Virus record (IMG/VR): IMGVR_UViG_3300032236_000404
Coordinates: 1 to 64,000 of that record
Direction: 5' to 3' (one strand)
From: a virus
DNA: 64,000 nt
In this document: in pieces, positions 1 through 7,997 of the stretch
How positions within the stretch are numbered: the stretch's first letter is position 1
Layout: each line of letters opens with the position of its first letter
Position numbers and translations under genes: made by a program
The notes under the pieces: generated by a model
What the model was told of the DNA's origin: nothing
Databases searched by the model: none
What the model saw: only the letters and a program-made list of their open reading frames with translations

Positions 1-11
1 CACGTTGACAT
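1..11 (-). CDS. First codons of a gene running off the left edge
   Basis: Only an ATG followed by Ser and Thr codons is visible before the window ends. The ATG is preceded on the minus strand by GAGGTGAGA, a good ribosome binding site with about 6 nt spacing. A clear TTGACA-N17-TACAAT promoter lies a further 35 nt upstream. The promoter, binding site and start codon are correctly ordered, which is why I accept a gene here. Its product cannot be told. Confidence 0.45.
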
Positions 12-44
12 TTCTCACCTCATTGATTCTATGCCACTGTTCAT

Positions 45-73
45 ATTGTAACTAATTTATTTTTAATTGTCAA
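45..73 (-). promoter_or_regulatory. sigma70-type promoter for the gene leaving the window
   Basis: On the minus strand TTGACA (68-73) and TACAAT (45-50) are separated by 17 nt. This fits host housekeeping-sigma recognition and sits just upstream of the ribosome binding site at the left edge. Confidence 0.6.
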
Positions 74-116
74 TATGATAAATATAATTGTAGTTCGCGA
101 TGCTGGAAACATCCAA

Positions 117-491
117 CTACCCTTGAAAATTCTGATAAGAATTAGCAAGCCAACTCATCGTGTCAAGAACATTTCTTTGAAATATATTATCTAAACTATG
201 ATATCCATATGCATAAACATTAGGCTCTCCTAATAGATAACCCTTTAAGGTTTCACATTTGTCAACATGCACCATGTTTAACAACACACTAGTGGATTGT
301 TTTGCTTGTGCAATGCACCATGCTACATCATTATCATTACTGCCATACAAGAATATTGTACTTGCTCCTGGCAATTTTTTAACGGCTTCTGCAATTTCAG
401 TTATTTGATCCCAATTAAAATCCACAAGTAGGATTTTAAATGCTCTGCTATAATCTAGATCAGGCGCAGTTATTAACTTTTTATCTACCAA
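117..491 (-). CDS. Hypothetical protein, 124 aa
   Basis: I do not recognise the family. The protein is soluble, with no signal peptide or membrane segment. Residues about 19-60 alternate strand and helix (KILLVDFNW, then STIFLYGSNDNDVAWCIAQA), which suggests a small alpha/beta Rossmann-like fold. The start overlaps the end of the upstream membrane-protein gene by 7 nt, so the two are probably translated together. The operon then ends before the promoter of the next gene. No catalytic motif is evident. Confidence 0.75.
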   Translation of the reverse strand: MVDKKLITAPDLDYSRAFKILLVDFNWDQITEIAEAVKKLPGASTIFLYGSNDNDVAWCIAQAKQSTSVLLNMVHVDKCETLKGYLLGEPNVYAYGYHSLDNIFQRNVLDTMSWLANSYQNFQG

Positions 492-2089
492 AAGATGCTT
501 GGCCCCGATTTACTATTTGTCATTAAAGGTTTAATTGCTTCTTGTTCTTCTTCTGTTAATTGATCCCATATCAATTCTCCAGATGACAACATAGTTATTA
601 CTTTTAACAACACAGGTGCGTCAGATAGATAACTGTCGTTTTGACTCTTGTCTACTACAATCCAACTATTACCATTCCATTTATGTAATATTAACTGACC
701 TCTGTTTATTTGACAAAACAACTGGCCTGTTGTTGCTGTATTAGGTAAAGAAGTTCCAATTTGAGCCTGTGTTAAATCCTCATAATCTTTAGCATCTTCT
801 AATATATCAACATGTGCTGATAATTGTGCAATGATGTTGTTTTTTTGTTTTAGTTCAACCAATAAACTATCTATTTCTTCTGCTAAAGAAGACATATTTT
901 CATCTAATGCTCTTACTTCCTTAACGGGAGCGATTTCTTTAATTACTTCAACAATCTTTTCCACTTCAACTATTTTCTCAAATTCAACTATTTTCTCTAC
1001 TTCGACTATTTTCTCAACTTCAACAATCTTCTCTACTTTAACAGGAACCTCAACTTCAACCCGTGTAAATATCTCAACAGGAACTTCAACTTCAACTATC
1101 TTTTCAACTTCGATAGTTTTGTATTCAACAACGGGCACTTGTACTTCTTTAATTACTTCTCTAATTTCAACTGTGACTTCTGGGATTGATTCTGTGACAA
1201 TTCCTTTCGAGTCTGGATCACTTTTTCCAACTGTTTCTTCTGTATCTGCTCTGTTGTTATCTTCAATTGCGTTTTGTGATCTAATGATTTTGTCATTTTC
1301 CTGTTCCTTTTTTCTAACTTTCATTGCCATAGTAACGGCTAAAATTAAACATACTGCAAGTGGGTCAAATACTGCAACAATAACAATGATAACCCATCGA
1401 ACAGCACGTTCAAGCAGATCCTTGTTAACAGTGTCGCCGTATATTAATTGTGCAATATACTTAACAGGACCAACTTCTGCTTCAGTCTTTGCTTGACTCT
1501 GCTGTAACTTTAACTTTTGACTGTTTATTTCACCGATACGCTTATTAGTATCATCAATAGTTTTGTTTAGAGCATCACGTTCTTTCTTTTGTTGATTACG
1601 TAGTGTGTTTGCTTGATTAGCAATTTGCCCACCACGTTGATTTTCAATTGTTTTAGCATTACTACTTTGGCTTAGAATATTATTAATTGCACTATCCATT
1701 TGAGCGATAACACGCTGACTATCAACAATACGCTGACGTTCAACTGCAATCTGTTGATCTAACTGTTCAATGATAAGTTGATTATCACCAACGCTGCTAG
1801 TTGCATCAATATGAGCACGACTTAAAAAGCCAAAGATTCCCATGCTGGTAACAAACATCAGCACTACTACTGCAATAGATAGATATCCTCGTATGCTCCA
1901 TCCCATACGTTCCCAATTGGTATGAAGCCATACAGTGGTGACGATTTTGCCAACTTCTAATACACTACCCATAATAACAATAGGCAGGAAGACCCCACTG
2001 AAAATCGCAGTGAGGCCAACTATTGAATAGTAAGCAGCAACGCCACTTATAGAGATAGCAGTTAATAACGCAATAAAATTTAAGAACAT
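485..2089 (-). CDS. Membrane protein with long coiled coil and VEKIVE repeats
   Basis: About 534-542 aa. Three hydrophobic segments occupy the N-terminal 100 residues. A Gln/Asn-rich coiled coil follows (about 110-215), then a fourth membrane segment (about 238-264, around VFDPLAVCLILAV). A low-complexity stretch (about 315-400) is built from near-copies of VEKIVE and VEVPVE, and the tail is soluble. The layout resembles DUF4407-type membrane proteins, but I do not know the function; an envelope-spanning or lysis-timing role is a guess. A GTG at 2111-2113 would add 8 residues and overlap the dCMP deaminase gene by 10 nt. I favour the ATG at 2087-2089, although neither has a good ribosome binding site. 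Confidence 0.75.
   Translation of the reverse strand: MFLNFIALLTAISISGVAAYYSIVGLTAIFSGVFLPIVIMGSVLEVGKIVTTVWLHTNWERMGWSIRGYLSIAVVVLMFVTSMGIFGFLSRAHIDATSSVGDNQLIIEQLDQQIAVERQRIVDSQRVIAQMDSAINNILSQSSNAKTIENQRGGQIANQANTLRNQQKKERDALNKTIDDTNKRIGEINSQKLKLQQSQAKTEAEVGPVKYIAQLIYGDTVNKDLLERAVRWVIIVIVAVFDPLAVCLILAVTMAMKVRKKEQENDKIIRSQNAIEDNNRADTEETVGKSDPDSKGIVTESIPEVTVEIREVIKEVQVPVVEYKTIEVEKIVEVEVPVEIFTRVEVEVPVKVEKIVEVEKIVEVEKIVEFEKIVEVEKIVEVIKEIAPVKEVRALDENMSSLAEEIDSLLVELKQKNNIIAQLSAHVDILEDAKDYEDLTQAQIGTSLPNTATTGQLFCQINRGQLILHKWNGNSWIVVDKSQNDSYLSDAPVLLKVITMLSSGELIWDQLTEEEQEAIKPLMTNSKSGPSIFW
940..1135. repeat. Degenerate tandem repeat coding for V-E-K-I-V-E
   Basis: Imperfect 18-nt units (plus strand like CTTCAACAATCTTTTCCA) recur through this stretch. 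On the coding strand they give alternating Val/Ile and Glu/Lys, the pattern of a long charged beta strand or coiled coil. Third codon positions differ between units, so the peptide pattern is selected more tightly than the DNA. Confidence 0.7.
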
Positions 2090-2103
2090 AACATATTTAT
2101 GGA

Positions 2104-2532
2104 TTACCCACACATAAAAGCATCAAAGTTTCCATCCTCTTCAGTAGAGTATACTACCTTTTTAATACCGAAAGCAATAATTGCTCGCATACAACCTGCG
2201 CAAGGTCGACAATTTCCGTCTACATATTCGGTATCGTCCTTATTAAGGAATTTTACTCTACGTATGTACAACGTGGCATTTTTCAATTCACGTTTGCTAA
2301 TATGATTCAGCGCATTGCTGATGGCATTAGTTTCTGCATGAAGATAAATTGCTTCTGGATGCTTGCTATATCTTGCTTGAAATGGATGAGTACGCTTTTG
2401 ACAATGTCCCAAACTAATGATATCATTCTTGATACCAATTGCCGCAGCAATTCTGCTGCTCTTAACGGCTTTAACATCAATTGCCTGCCGTCGCAAGAAA
2501 TTCATTATACGATTATCACGAGCAGTAATCAT
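2104..2532 (-). CDS. cd: Deoxycytidylate deaminase (dCMP deaminase)
   Basis: This zinc enzyme deaminates dCMP to dUMP and so feeds thymidylate synthesis for phage DNA. The signature is complete: H65-A-E67 supplies one zinc ligand and the catalytic Glu, and P110-C-A-G-C114 supplies the two Cys ligands. At 142 aa it is shorter than T4 Cd (193 aa). It lacks the extra N-terminal zinc-binding part but keeps the whole deaminase core. It has its own sigma70-like promoter (2563-2590), which implies early expression together with the reductase genes at 10-14 kb. Cytidine deaminase is an alternative, but the HAETNAI context favours the dCMP class. Confidence 0.85.
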   Translation of the reverse strand: MITARDNRIMNFLRRQAIDVKAVKSSRIAAAIGIKNDIISLGHCQKRTHPFQARYSKHPEAIYLHAETNAISNALNHISKRELKNATLYIRRVKFLNKDDTEYVDGNCRPCAGCMRAIIAFGIKKVVYSTEEDGNFDAFMCG

Positions 2533-2562
2533 TGCTAAATTTCCCCAACTACATCAAGTACT

Positions 2563-2590
2563 ATAATATAGTCATACAACAGATTGTCAA
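2563..2590 (-). promoter_or_regulatory. sigma70-type promoter of the dCMP deaminase gene
   Basis: Minus strand TTGACA (2585-2590), 16-nt spacer, TATTAT (2563-2568). It has the same geometry as the early-type promoters at 37.7-38.6 kb. Confidence 0.7.
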
Positions 2591-2592
2591 CC

Positions 2593-2618
2593 AAAAAAAT
2601 AGCCCAGTTTCCCAGGCT
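2593..2618 (-). terminator. Rho-independent terminator after the lysis genes
   Basis: On the minus strand a 7-bp stem (AGCCTGG/CTGGGCT, two G-U pairs) closes a GAAA tetraloop. It is followed by ATTTTTTT. It sits 24 nt past the stop of the endopeptidase-like gene and directly before the deaminase promoter. Confidence 0.8.
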
Positions 2619-2641
2619 ACTTTGTAATAGTTTATGTTACA

Positions 2642-3448
2642 TTATGTTGCTGTTCTATATGCAATAATTTTGGTAATTGGATAGTAACTAATTCTAACTT
2701 CTTTGCCTTGATTACCACCTAGTACAGCAGCCATCTTGGCTCCATTTACATCAACGAATGCATAAAAGAACCCAACATGCCCTGCTGACTTATTACGACC
2801 GCGACGCATTACGACAACATCGCCAATATTAGGTTCACCTTTAACTGGCTTGCCCCAATTTAGAAAACTGCGAGCCATTAAACTTCCAGTTGTTTCCATA
2901 CCTGACTGTGCAAGCACTGTATTTGCCCATGCAGCACACCATGGAATGCTAACGGGATCAACCGTTTGTCCGTTTGCTTCACTCATAGTCTTTTTAAGAA
3001 TTTGACGATCTTTACGAGCATCCAATCCAATCATGCTTTCGGCTTTGGCTAGGTAACCAACATTCTTAGACTGAAACATGCCTGAGGTCTTTGCGCCAAC
3101 ACCTGGTAAATGTCCAGGAATTCCACCGTCTTCTTGTACCATTGTACGCTTATCTTCAGTTGCTATGCATTCAGTCTTCCAAAATAGAATCTGGCATTGA
3201 TTCTTACTTGCAATTTCTTCCTTAATGTATTCACAATATAGATCCCACTTCTTTCTAGTAGGATCAGTTTTACTTGCTTCGCAACGAGCAATTGCTGTTG
3301 AGCGAGTAACTTTCCAAGTTTGCCCATACTTGTTAATTGTAATAGTTTCTTCTTTCTTTTTCTCTTTAGAAGGACTTGCATAGGCTGGAATAGTAAAAAG
3401 TGTGCCAGCGAGTGTTGCAATTGCAAGTGCAGTTAATGTCTTGTTCAT
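2642..3448 (-). CDS. Secreted NlpC/P60- or CHAP-like peptidoglycan endopeptidase
   Basis: 268 aa. An N-terminal Sec signal peptide (about 1-24: Lys3, then a hydrophobic run ending at PAYA-S) is followed by a Cys-containing linker region (about 40-105). The C-terminal domain (about 125-268) has the order seen in the TIGR02594/NlpC-P60 group: P-W-C171-A-A-W, then G-H224-V-G-F, then G-G-N246-Q. The Cys and His are the expected catalytic pair. Export across the inner membrane would place it in the periplasm to cut cross-links at lysis. It begins 1 nt after the upstream cell-wall hydrolase gene, with its AGGAG inside that gene's last codons, so the two form a lysis operon. Confidence 0.8.
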   Translation of the reverse strand: MNKTLTALAIATLAGTLFTIPAYASPSKEKKKEETITINKYGQTWKVTRSTAIARCEASKTDPTRKKWDLYCEYIKEEIASKNQCQILFWKTECIATEDKRTMVQEDGGIPGHLPGVGAKTSGMFQSKNVGYLAKAESMIGLDARKDRQILKKTMSEANGQTVDPVSIPWCAAWANTVLAQSGMETTGSLMARSFLNWGKPVKGEPNIGDVVVMRRGRNKSAGHVGFFYAFVDVNGAKMAAVLGGNQGKEVRISYYPITKIIAYRTAT

Positions 3449-3449
3449 T

Positions 3450-3944
3450 TCATTCTCCTTGGCGGTTTTCCGCTTTTAACTGCTTTGGACGCCAAAATAC
3501 ATGATGCCCCACTACAGCAGTCTTATGAACTTTCTTTGTATGTCTATAATATTTACGATTACGAAAACTCAAAGCACCATTGCTCAGGTCATATGTCTTG
3601 CCTGATAATACTAATGTGGCGATTTGTTGACTAGTTTCCCATCGTTTACCGTCTGGTAATTTACGTTTTCTACAGGTCCAACCAAATTGGCATTTGTTGG
3701 CGTCCACCTGATGTACCACTTTACATATTGTTTGTGGATAAATTCCACTTTGGGTACGATTTAAAATCACATGTCCTACAGCAATTTTGCCTTCACGTGA
3801 TTCTGATCCCGATTCATAGTAGATAGCCTCTGCTAAACACTTATGATCTTGAGTAGTTGCATTTACTACTATTTTTCCTTCTGCTGTTGCACAACCTACT
3901 AATGCTAAAGATGCGACAACTGCTGTCGTTGTTATAATATTCAA
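3450..3944 (-). CDS. SleB-type cell wall hydrolase, probable lipoprotein
   Basis: The domain (about 30-150) matches the Hydrolase_2/SleB family: CLAEAIYYES, then GKIAVGHVILNR, then CQFGWTC. The conserved Glu of AIYYE is the likely catalytic acid. The N-terminus is hydrophobic and ends in L-V-G-C, a textbook lipobox, so the enzyme is probably membrane-anchored. I place the start at a TTG (3942-3944) because it has GGAG at good distance. An ATG at 3984-3986 would give a more typical positively charged n-region, but its binding site is too close and it lies inside the tmRNA 3' hairpin. The gene directly follows the tmRNA and is coupled to the second hydrolase. Confidence 0.8.
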   Translation of the reverse strand: MNIITTTAVVASLALVGCATAEGKIVVNATTQDHKCLAEAIYYESGSESREGKIAVGHVILNRTQSGIYPQTICKVVHQVDANKCQFGWTCRKRKLPDGKRWETSQQIATLVLSGKTYDLSNGALSFRNRKYYRHTKKVHKTAVVGHHVFWRPKQLKAENRQGE

Positions 3945-3961
3945 TACACTCTCCGTTTTAG

Positions 3962-4320
3962 AATAGGGTTGCCAAGCCCTAGACATTCTCCTCAAATAAA
4001 AGTGGGGGATTCTGTTTCCAAGCTCCCCCGAGCTCATTTATGCTGCTAGAGCATAAGAAGTAACGAAGTTGTCGTTAGCATCTATAAGTTTTATTGCGTT
4101 AACCGAGCTTTCGCCGGACTATCTACTTCAATCTTTACAGCACCAATCGAAACCTATTTCGCCCCCATCAAAGATACATAGTCCCTTTAACCGCAAGTGT
4201 CCATTAGTCCCTTTCGGGTGTCCTTGAACGATAGGAATCGAACCTATTATGTATCCATGGTGGAGGCGGGGAGATTCGCACTCCCGTCTTGCCGCCTTAT
4301 TCCATTGCTATCAACAATAG
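3962..4320 (-). ncRNA. ssrA: Circularly permuted (two-piece) tmRNA
   Basis: Read on the minus strand, the 3' (acceptor) part comes first. It has a T-arm GGGAG-TGCGAAT-CTCCC, then CGCCTCC, A and an encoded CCA ending at 4258. A 91-nt intervening segment (4167-4257) follows. The 5' part then starts at 4166 with GGGGGCG, which pairs with CGCCTCC over 7 bp (one G-U). It continues with a D-arm-like GGTTTCGATTGGTGC and a tag frame (4038-4079) giving ANDNFVTSYALAA plus stop. A GGGGGA/TCCCCC pseudoknot-type helix and a final AGGG..CCCT hairpin (about 3965-3982) come last. TGCTGT near the 5' end can pair with ATAGCA of the acceptor piece as helix P2. Permuted genes are known in Alphaproteobacteria, some Betaproteobacteria and some cyanobacteria. 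The outer ends are estimates. Confidence 0.9.
4038..4079 (-). other. tmRNA proteolysis-tag reading frame
   Basis: The frame begins at a GCT resume codon and reads ANDNFVTSYALAA, then TAA. The AND(E/N)- opening and -ALAA ending are the hallmarks of trans-translation tags; the hydrophobic end is the ClpXP degron. It lies inside the tmRNA coding piece and is not an independent gene. Confidence 0.9.
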
Positions 4321-4327
4321 TAATATA

Positions 4328-4356
4328 TTTATACTACTTTTGCCCTAGAATGTCAA
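4328..4356 (-). promoter_or_regulatory. Composite sigma70 / late-type promoter of the tmRNA
   Basis: Minus strand TTGACA (4351-4356), 17-nt spacer, TATAAA (4328-4333). The -10 box runs on as TATAAATA (4326-4333), which is also the T4 late consensus. The predicted start at about 4320 fits the 5' end of the acceptor piece. The -35 overlaps the stop codon of the upstream virion gene. Confidence 0.7.
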
Positions 4357-7300
4357 ATCTTATATGGATTTGCACCAGGTCCTGAATCACCCCATACTGC
4401 TGGGTCATTTCTACTGTTGCCTGTATCATAAAGGCTTCTTCTAGTACCAAACTTAGCAAGTAACTTGCTTAATAATCCGCCTGCAATAAGTCCGCCGGTA
4501 ATAGTACGCATAAGTGCTTCTATATTTTGATTGGTTACCTGTGCCAATAACTCTAATACACCAAATATCATTTGATCTGTGTTAAATGGATTTGTATATT
4601 TTGTAGTGGAAATATCCCCATATAATGACTTATTGACAATCTGCATCATAGTTGCAACAAAATATTCATTGTTTAATAAGATTAATCCATTACTCACTAC
4701 TTTACCAAATGGCACAGATTCGCCATTTAGATTAACAATCAACAAGTCAGCACCCATGATCTTATTATCCTGAAGAACAATTGGGTTACCCTGAGCATCA
4801 GTAATTTGATTTGGTGTCAATGCATTTCCGCCGCCAACCACTAATCCATGATTATTCATTGGCAGGATCGTTCCGCTAGGACCACTGGGATTACTTGTGA
4901 TAGTATTATTTGCATTTCCAGGCTGTCCAGGAATAACAGTACCTAATAGATCATTCCCAGTATTAGTGTTTCCAGTTGTTACATTACCGGGAAAAGTTGT
5001 TCCCGGGGAAATGGTATTGCCAATAATATTTGTGCTTGGTACAACTGTACCAGGAGTAGTTACATTACCTGTAATTGGATTGAAAGTTCCATAATTGATA
5101 GTTCTGCCTAAACTGGTAAATGAACCAACTGCTGGTGTTTGATACGATCCAATAACAGTTCCGTTGTCAACAATTAACACATATTTGTCAATGGCATCTT
5201 TTACTACTTGACGTCCAATACCTTCTGCTATTGTAGTAGGAACATCAGTCCACTGAGTATCAACATACAATTCATCTTTCTGAGGAGATGTTAAAGGTAT
5301 GTCATTATAAGGTGTTAATGTTTTATTTCTTACATAATTATAAACATCGCCTGGTTGAGCAGGATATACAGGTGTTGCTCTAAACTGAGGTTTAGCAGGC
5401 ATATTTCCTGTATATAAATTTTGATAAAACTGTTCGGGATTTCTATAATACTGACTCTGTGGCAATTTATATTGGTCAACATTAATGCCTAAATCTGCTA
5501 GTGCGGCAGCATTTCTTGCTTGACGCATAACATATTTTATCGAATCGCCATATAGATCGTTACTGGCTACACGCTCAATATATTCTGCTGGTTGTCCATA
5601 TCCAGTTTGTAGTCCTAATGTTTCTAAACTGTCCATAAACATTTGAGCATCACTAGGTTCAGATGGAGTTTCGTCGAACAAATTAATATTATGAGTATAT
5701 AAATTATTTGCTTCTCTAACTAATTGAGCACAACTTGCATTATATGCAACTGTTAATTTTTGTATATGATCTTGTAATGCAGGATCAGTTGACGCTAATA
5801 GTGCTGACTGTTGTGCTTCAATCAGCGGAACAAAAGTTAATACTGCATCGTCGAGAGAACTAAAAGTTCCAACTCCAGGAACTGTAATACTTGCTGCTAC
5901 AGATGGCACGCCGTTTGCATCATCGCCTGGAGTTCCAACATCTGTGTATTTTCCATTTAGAGTATCGGTTAATTTAAGAGTTAAATCTTTTAGTGTTGCT
6001 GCATCAGGATGATTCATGATATATTCAGTAGAAGAAGTAATTACTGGAATAGTATCTGTATGTACGTAACCAGCAGCAGTACCAATAAAATCTGCCATTG
6101 TTTGTTCGCCAAACGTGCCACCACCATAGCCATAAACACCCATTAAGTTTTGACCTACTTGAGTCACAGTGTCACTAGTAACAGTACTGATATGATTTAA
6201 ATCAGTTCCAGTTTCAATCTTACTAAATGCCATACCAATGGCTCTCATATTTGTATCAGTGTTAATTCCAATAATTGAGAATTGTATACCCAATTCTCTA
6301 AAATTATGCACTGGAAGATAAGTTTTACTAGTGGGCATCATAACTTGTAGATTAGTAAGATCTCCCAATGAAGTGATATCAGTAGTCATATTAAATGCAG
6401 ATTTAATAAATGATATTGTTTCAGGATCATTTAAGTTTGATAATGCTTTTTGAGATAGCCCATCAAATAACGGATTGTTGATCCCTGCTACAGGTAGTTT
6501 CAATTCTAATAATTGTTGAGTTAAACCTGTATGTTCGCCCAATCCTTTATCTAGTATTTGTTGGCAAACATACCCAGGTTGCATTAGTCTCATTGGTTCA
6601 CTTGCATTCCAAGTTCCCATTGCAATTAAATCAGCAGAAATTGCAGAAATATTTTGACCTAGAGTAGTGACACTAAATGTCATGGCATCCTGCATATTTT
6701 TGGCTTTTGCACCATAACCACCATTAACAGGACCAAATTTCATTGCCATTGCTTCGCTAATAGCACCTACTACTTCTTTATTCCCACTTACTGACGAAGA
6801 AACAGTACCAATTAGATTAGTAAATTTTAATTGAGCATTTACTTGTACACCGCCACTGTTTAAGTTTGGAAGATTTCCATTAATTGCACCTGCTGCAACT
6901 GAACCCAATACAGATCCTGCTGCATAATTACCAGTCATATTACCAACATATGAACTAATAGCCCCTGATAGACCACCAGCAATTGCAAACTGCATAGCAG
7001 CGCCTTTAGGAGCATTACTTCCCATAGAACCTAATGCTGAGGTTAATCCATTAATTGCGGCTGATGCAATTTGAGGTGGCATAACTCCACTAAGTGCTGG
7101 AATCAAATTACCGCCCATACTGCTTAATGCACCAAATGCTGCACCTGTTAGTGCTTGAACTGGACTTTTTCCAGCGACTATTGCACCTAATGCACCGCCT
7201 AATGTCTGCCCTACTATTTGTCCTGCTGCTCCGCCTAAATCATATCCCAATGCATTACCAAATGCACCTGCTGCTGATCCAAGACCTGCACCCAATGCAC

Positions 7301-7994
7301 CCTGTATGCCACCACCACTTAATAGTGCCATGCCCGCACTCATTGCAGCATTAGCAGCAACGCCGCCAAGATTTTGCATTAGTCCAGCCATTCCTAACAT
7401 CTTAGGAATATCTAAGCCACCGCCCATACAACCAGCGCCGCCGGGTGCTCCTGCTACTGCACCTGCTGCACCACCGGCGCCTGCGGCGGCACCCCCTGCT
7501 CCTGTTCCAGATCCACCTGCACCATCACCAGTTGCACCACCTGGTGCTGCATTAGCATCAGGTGGATTTGGATTAGTTCCGCCATCACCTCTAGCACCAA
7601 CGTCATAAATTCCTCCAACGTGCCGATCTGCGGTTAGATCTACATTGCTGACTTCAACCGAAGTGCCATTACCTGAGTGTACGATTGCAGTTCCGTCAGG
7701 ATTAAATCCTGTAATAACACCCACGTGACCCGTAGTACCAGAACTATAAGGAGTAAAATATACAGTATCGCCAACTTGTGCTTGTGCAGGGCTGACAGAA
7801 TTTCCAAAATCTTTATAACTAACTGCCAAGGTATTAGCATCAGGGGTATTAATGCCATTTGCTTTTAATACCGCAGTTGTTGTTTCAGCACATATAAACC
7901 CAGGATGATAAGCAACACCTTGAGAAGTAATAAACTGCTGTAACTGTGCAGGACTATAACCTTGTATTTGTTTCCAGGTATCAGCAACTGCCAT
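4353..7994 (-). CDS. Giant virion protein with N-terminal NlpC/P60-like peptidase and Gly-zipper
   Basis: 1213 aa. Residues 1-130 form a Cys-peptidase domain: C35 in GFICAET, G-H90-V-G-V-I, and a second His at 106 in VHSGNG. Gly/Ala/Pro linkers (about 140-195) lead to glycine-zipper hydrophobic segments (about 205-385), able to insert in or cross a membrane. A long soluble part and an Asn/Thr/Pro-rich stretch (about 960-1060) follow. A last Gly-rich hydrophobic helix (about 1165-1185) ends the protein. The gene lies 3 nt after a structural gene and two after the PAAR spike tip, so I infer a baseplate or tail-lumen protein that opens the cell wall and membrane during injection. The gp5 tail lysozyme role is a plausible equivalent, not shown. 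Confidence 0.75.
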   Translation of the reverse strand: MAVADTWKQIQGYSPAQLQQFITSQGVAYHPGFICAETTTAVLKANGINTPDANTLAVSYKDFGNSVSPAQAQVGDTVYFTPYSSGTTGHVGVITGFNPDGTAIVHSGNGTSVEVSNVDLTADRHVGGIYDVGARGDGGTNPNPPDANAAPGGATGDGAGGSGTGAGGAAAGAGGAAGAVAGAPGGAGCMGGGLDIPKMLGMAGLMQNLGGVAANAAMSAGMALLSGGGIQGALGAGLGSAAGAFGNALGYDLGGAAGQIVGQTLGGALGAIVAGKSPVQALTGAAFGALSSMGGNLIPALSGVMPPQIASAAINGLTSALGSMGSNAPKGAAMQFAIAGGLSGAISSYVGNMTGNYAAGSVLGSVAAGAINGNLPNLNSGGVQVNAQLKFTNLIGTVSSSVSGNKEVVGAISEAMAMKFGPVNGGYGAKAKNMQDAMTFSVTTLGQNISAISADLIAMGTWNASEPMRLMQPGYVCQQILDKGLGEHTGLTQQLLELKLPVAGINNPLFDGLSQKALSNLNDPETISFIKSAFNMTTDITSLGDLTNLQVMMPTSKTYLPVHNFRELGIQFSIIGINTDTNMRAIGMAFSKIETGTDLNHISTVTSDTVTQVGQNLMGVYGYGGGTFGEQTMADFIGTAAGYVHTDTIPVITSSTEYIMNHPDAATLKDLTLKLTDTLNGKYTDVGTPGDDANGVPSVAASITVPGVGTFSSLDDAVLTFVPLIEAQQSALLASTDPALQDHIQKLTVAYNASCAQLVREANNLYTHNINLFDETPSEPSDAQMFMDSLETLGLQTGYGQPAEYIERVASNDLYGDSIKYVMRQARNAAALADLGINVDQYKLPQSQYYRNPEQFYQNLYTGNMPAKPQFRATPVYPAQPGDVYNYVRNKTLTPYNDIPLTSPQKDELYVDTQWTDVPTTIAEGIGRQVVKDAIDKYVLIVDNGTVIGSYQTPAVGSFTSLGRTINYGTFNPITGNVTTPGTVVPSTNIIGNTISPGTTFPGNVTTGNTNTGNDLLGTVIPGQPGNANNTITSNPSGPSGTILPMNNHGLVVGGGNALTPNQITDAQGNPIVLQDNKIMGADLLIVNLNGESVPFGKVVSNGLILLNNEYFVATMMQIVNKSLYGDISTTKYTNPFNTDQMIFGVLELLAQVTNQNIEALMRTITGGLIAGGLLSKLLAKFGTRRSLYDTGNSRNDPAVWGDSGPGANPYKI

Positions 7995-7997
7995 ATT

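Noticed and set aside
940-1135. CRISPR-like array
   Set aside because: Units are about 18 nt, contiguous, in frame and degenerate at third positions. There are no unique spacers and no cas genes.
831-1496. Long plus-strand frame of Ser/Thr/Ile repeats
   Set aside because: It is the mirror of the VEKIVE repeat in the real minus-strand membrane protein. It has no ribosome binding site, and its composition is a direct consequence of the repeat.
4167-4257. A separate tRNA gene in the tmRNA spacer
   Set aside because: The T-arm is good, but no D-arm, anticodon arm or matching acceptor 5' strand (TTGAACG) can be found around it.
7306-7608. Plus-strand Pro/Ala-rich frame
   Set aside because: It is the antisense shadow of the Gly/Ala linkers of the 1213-aa virion protein. 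It has no start signals.
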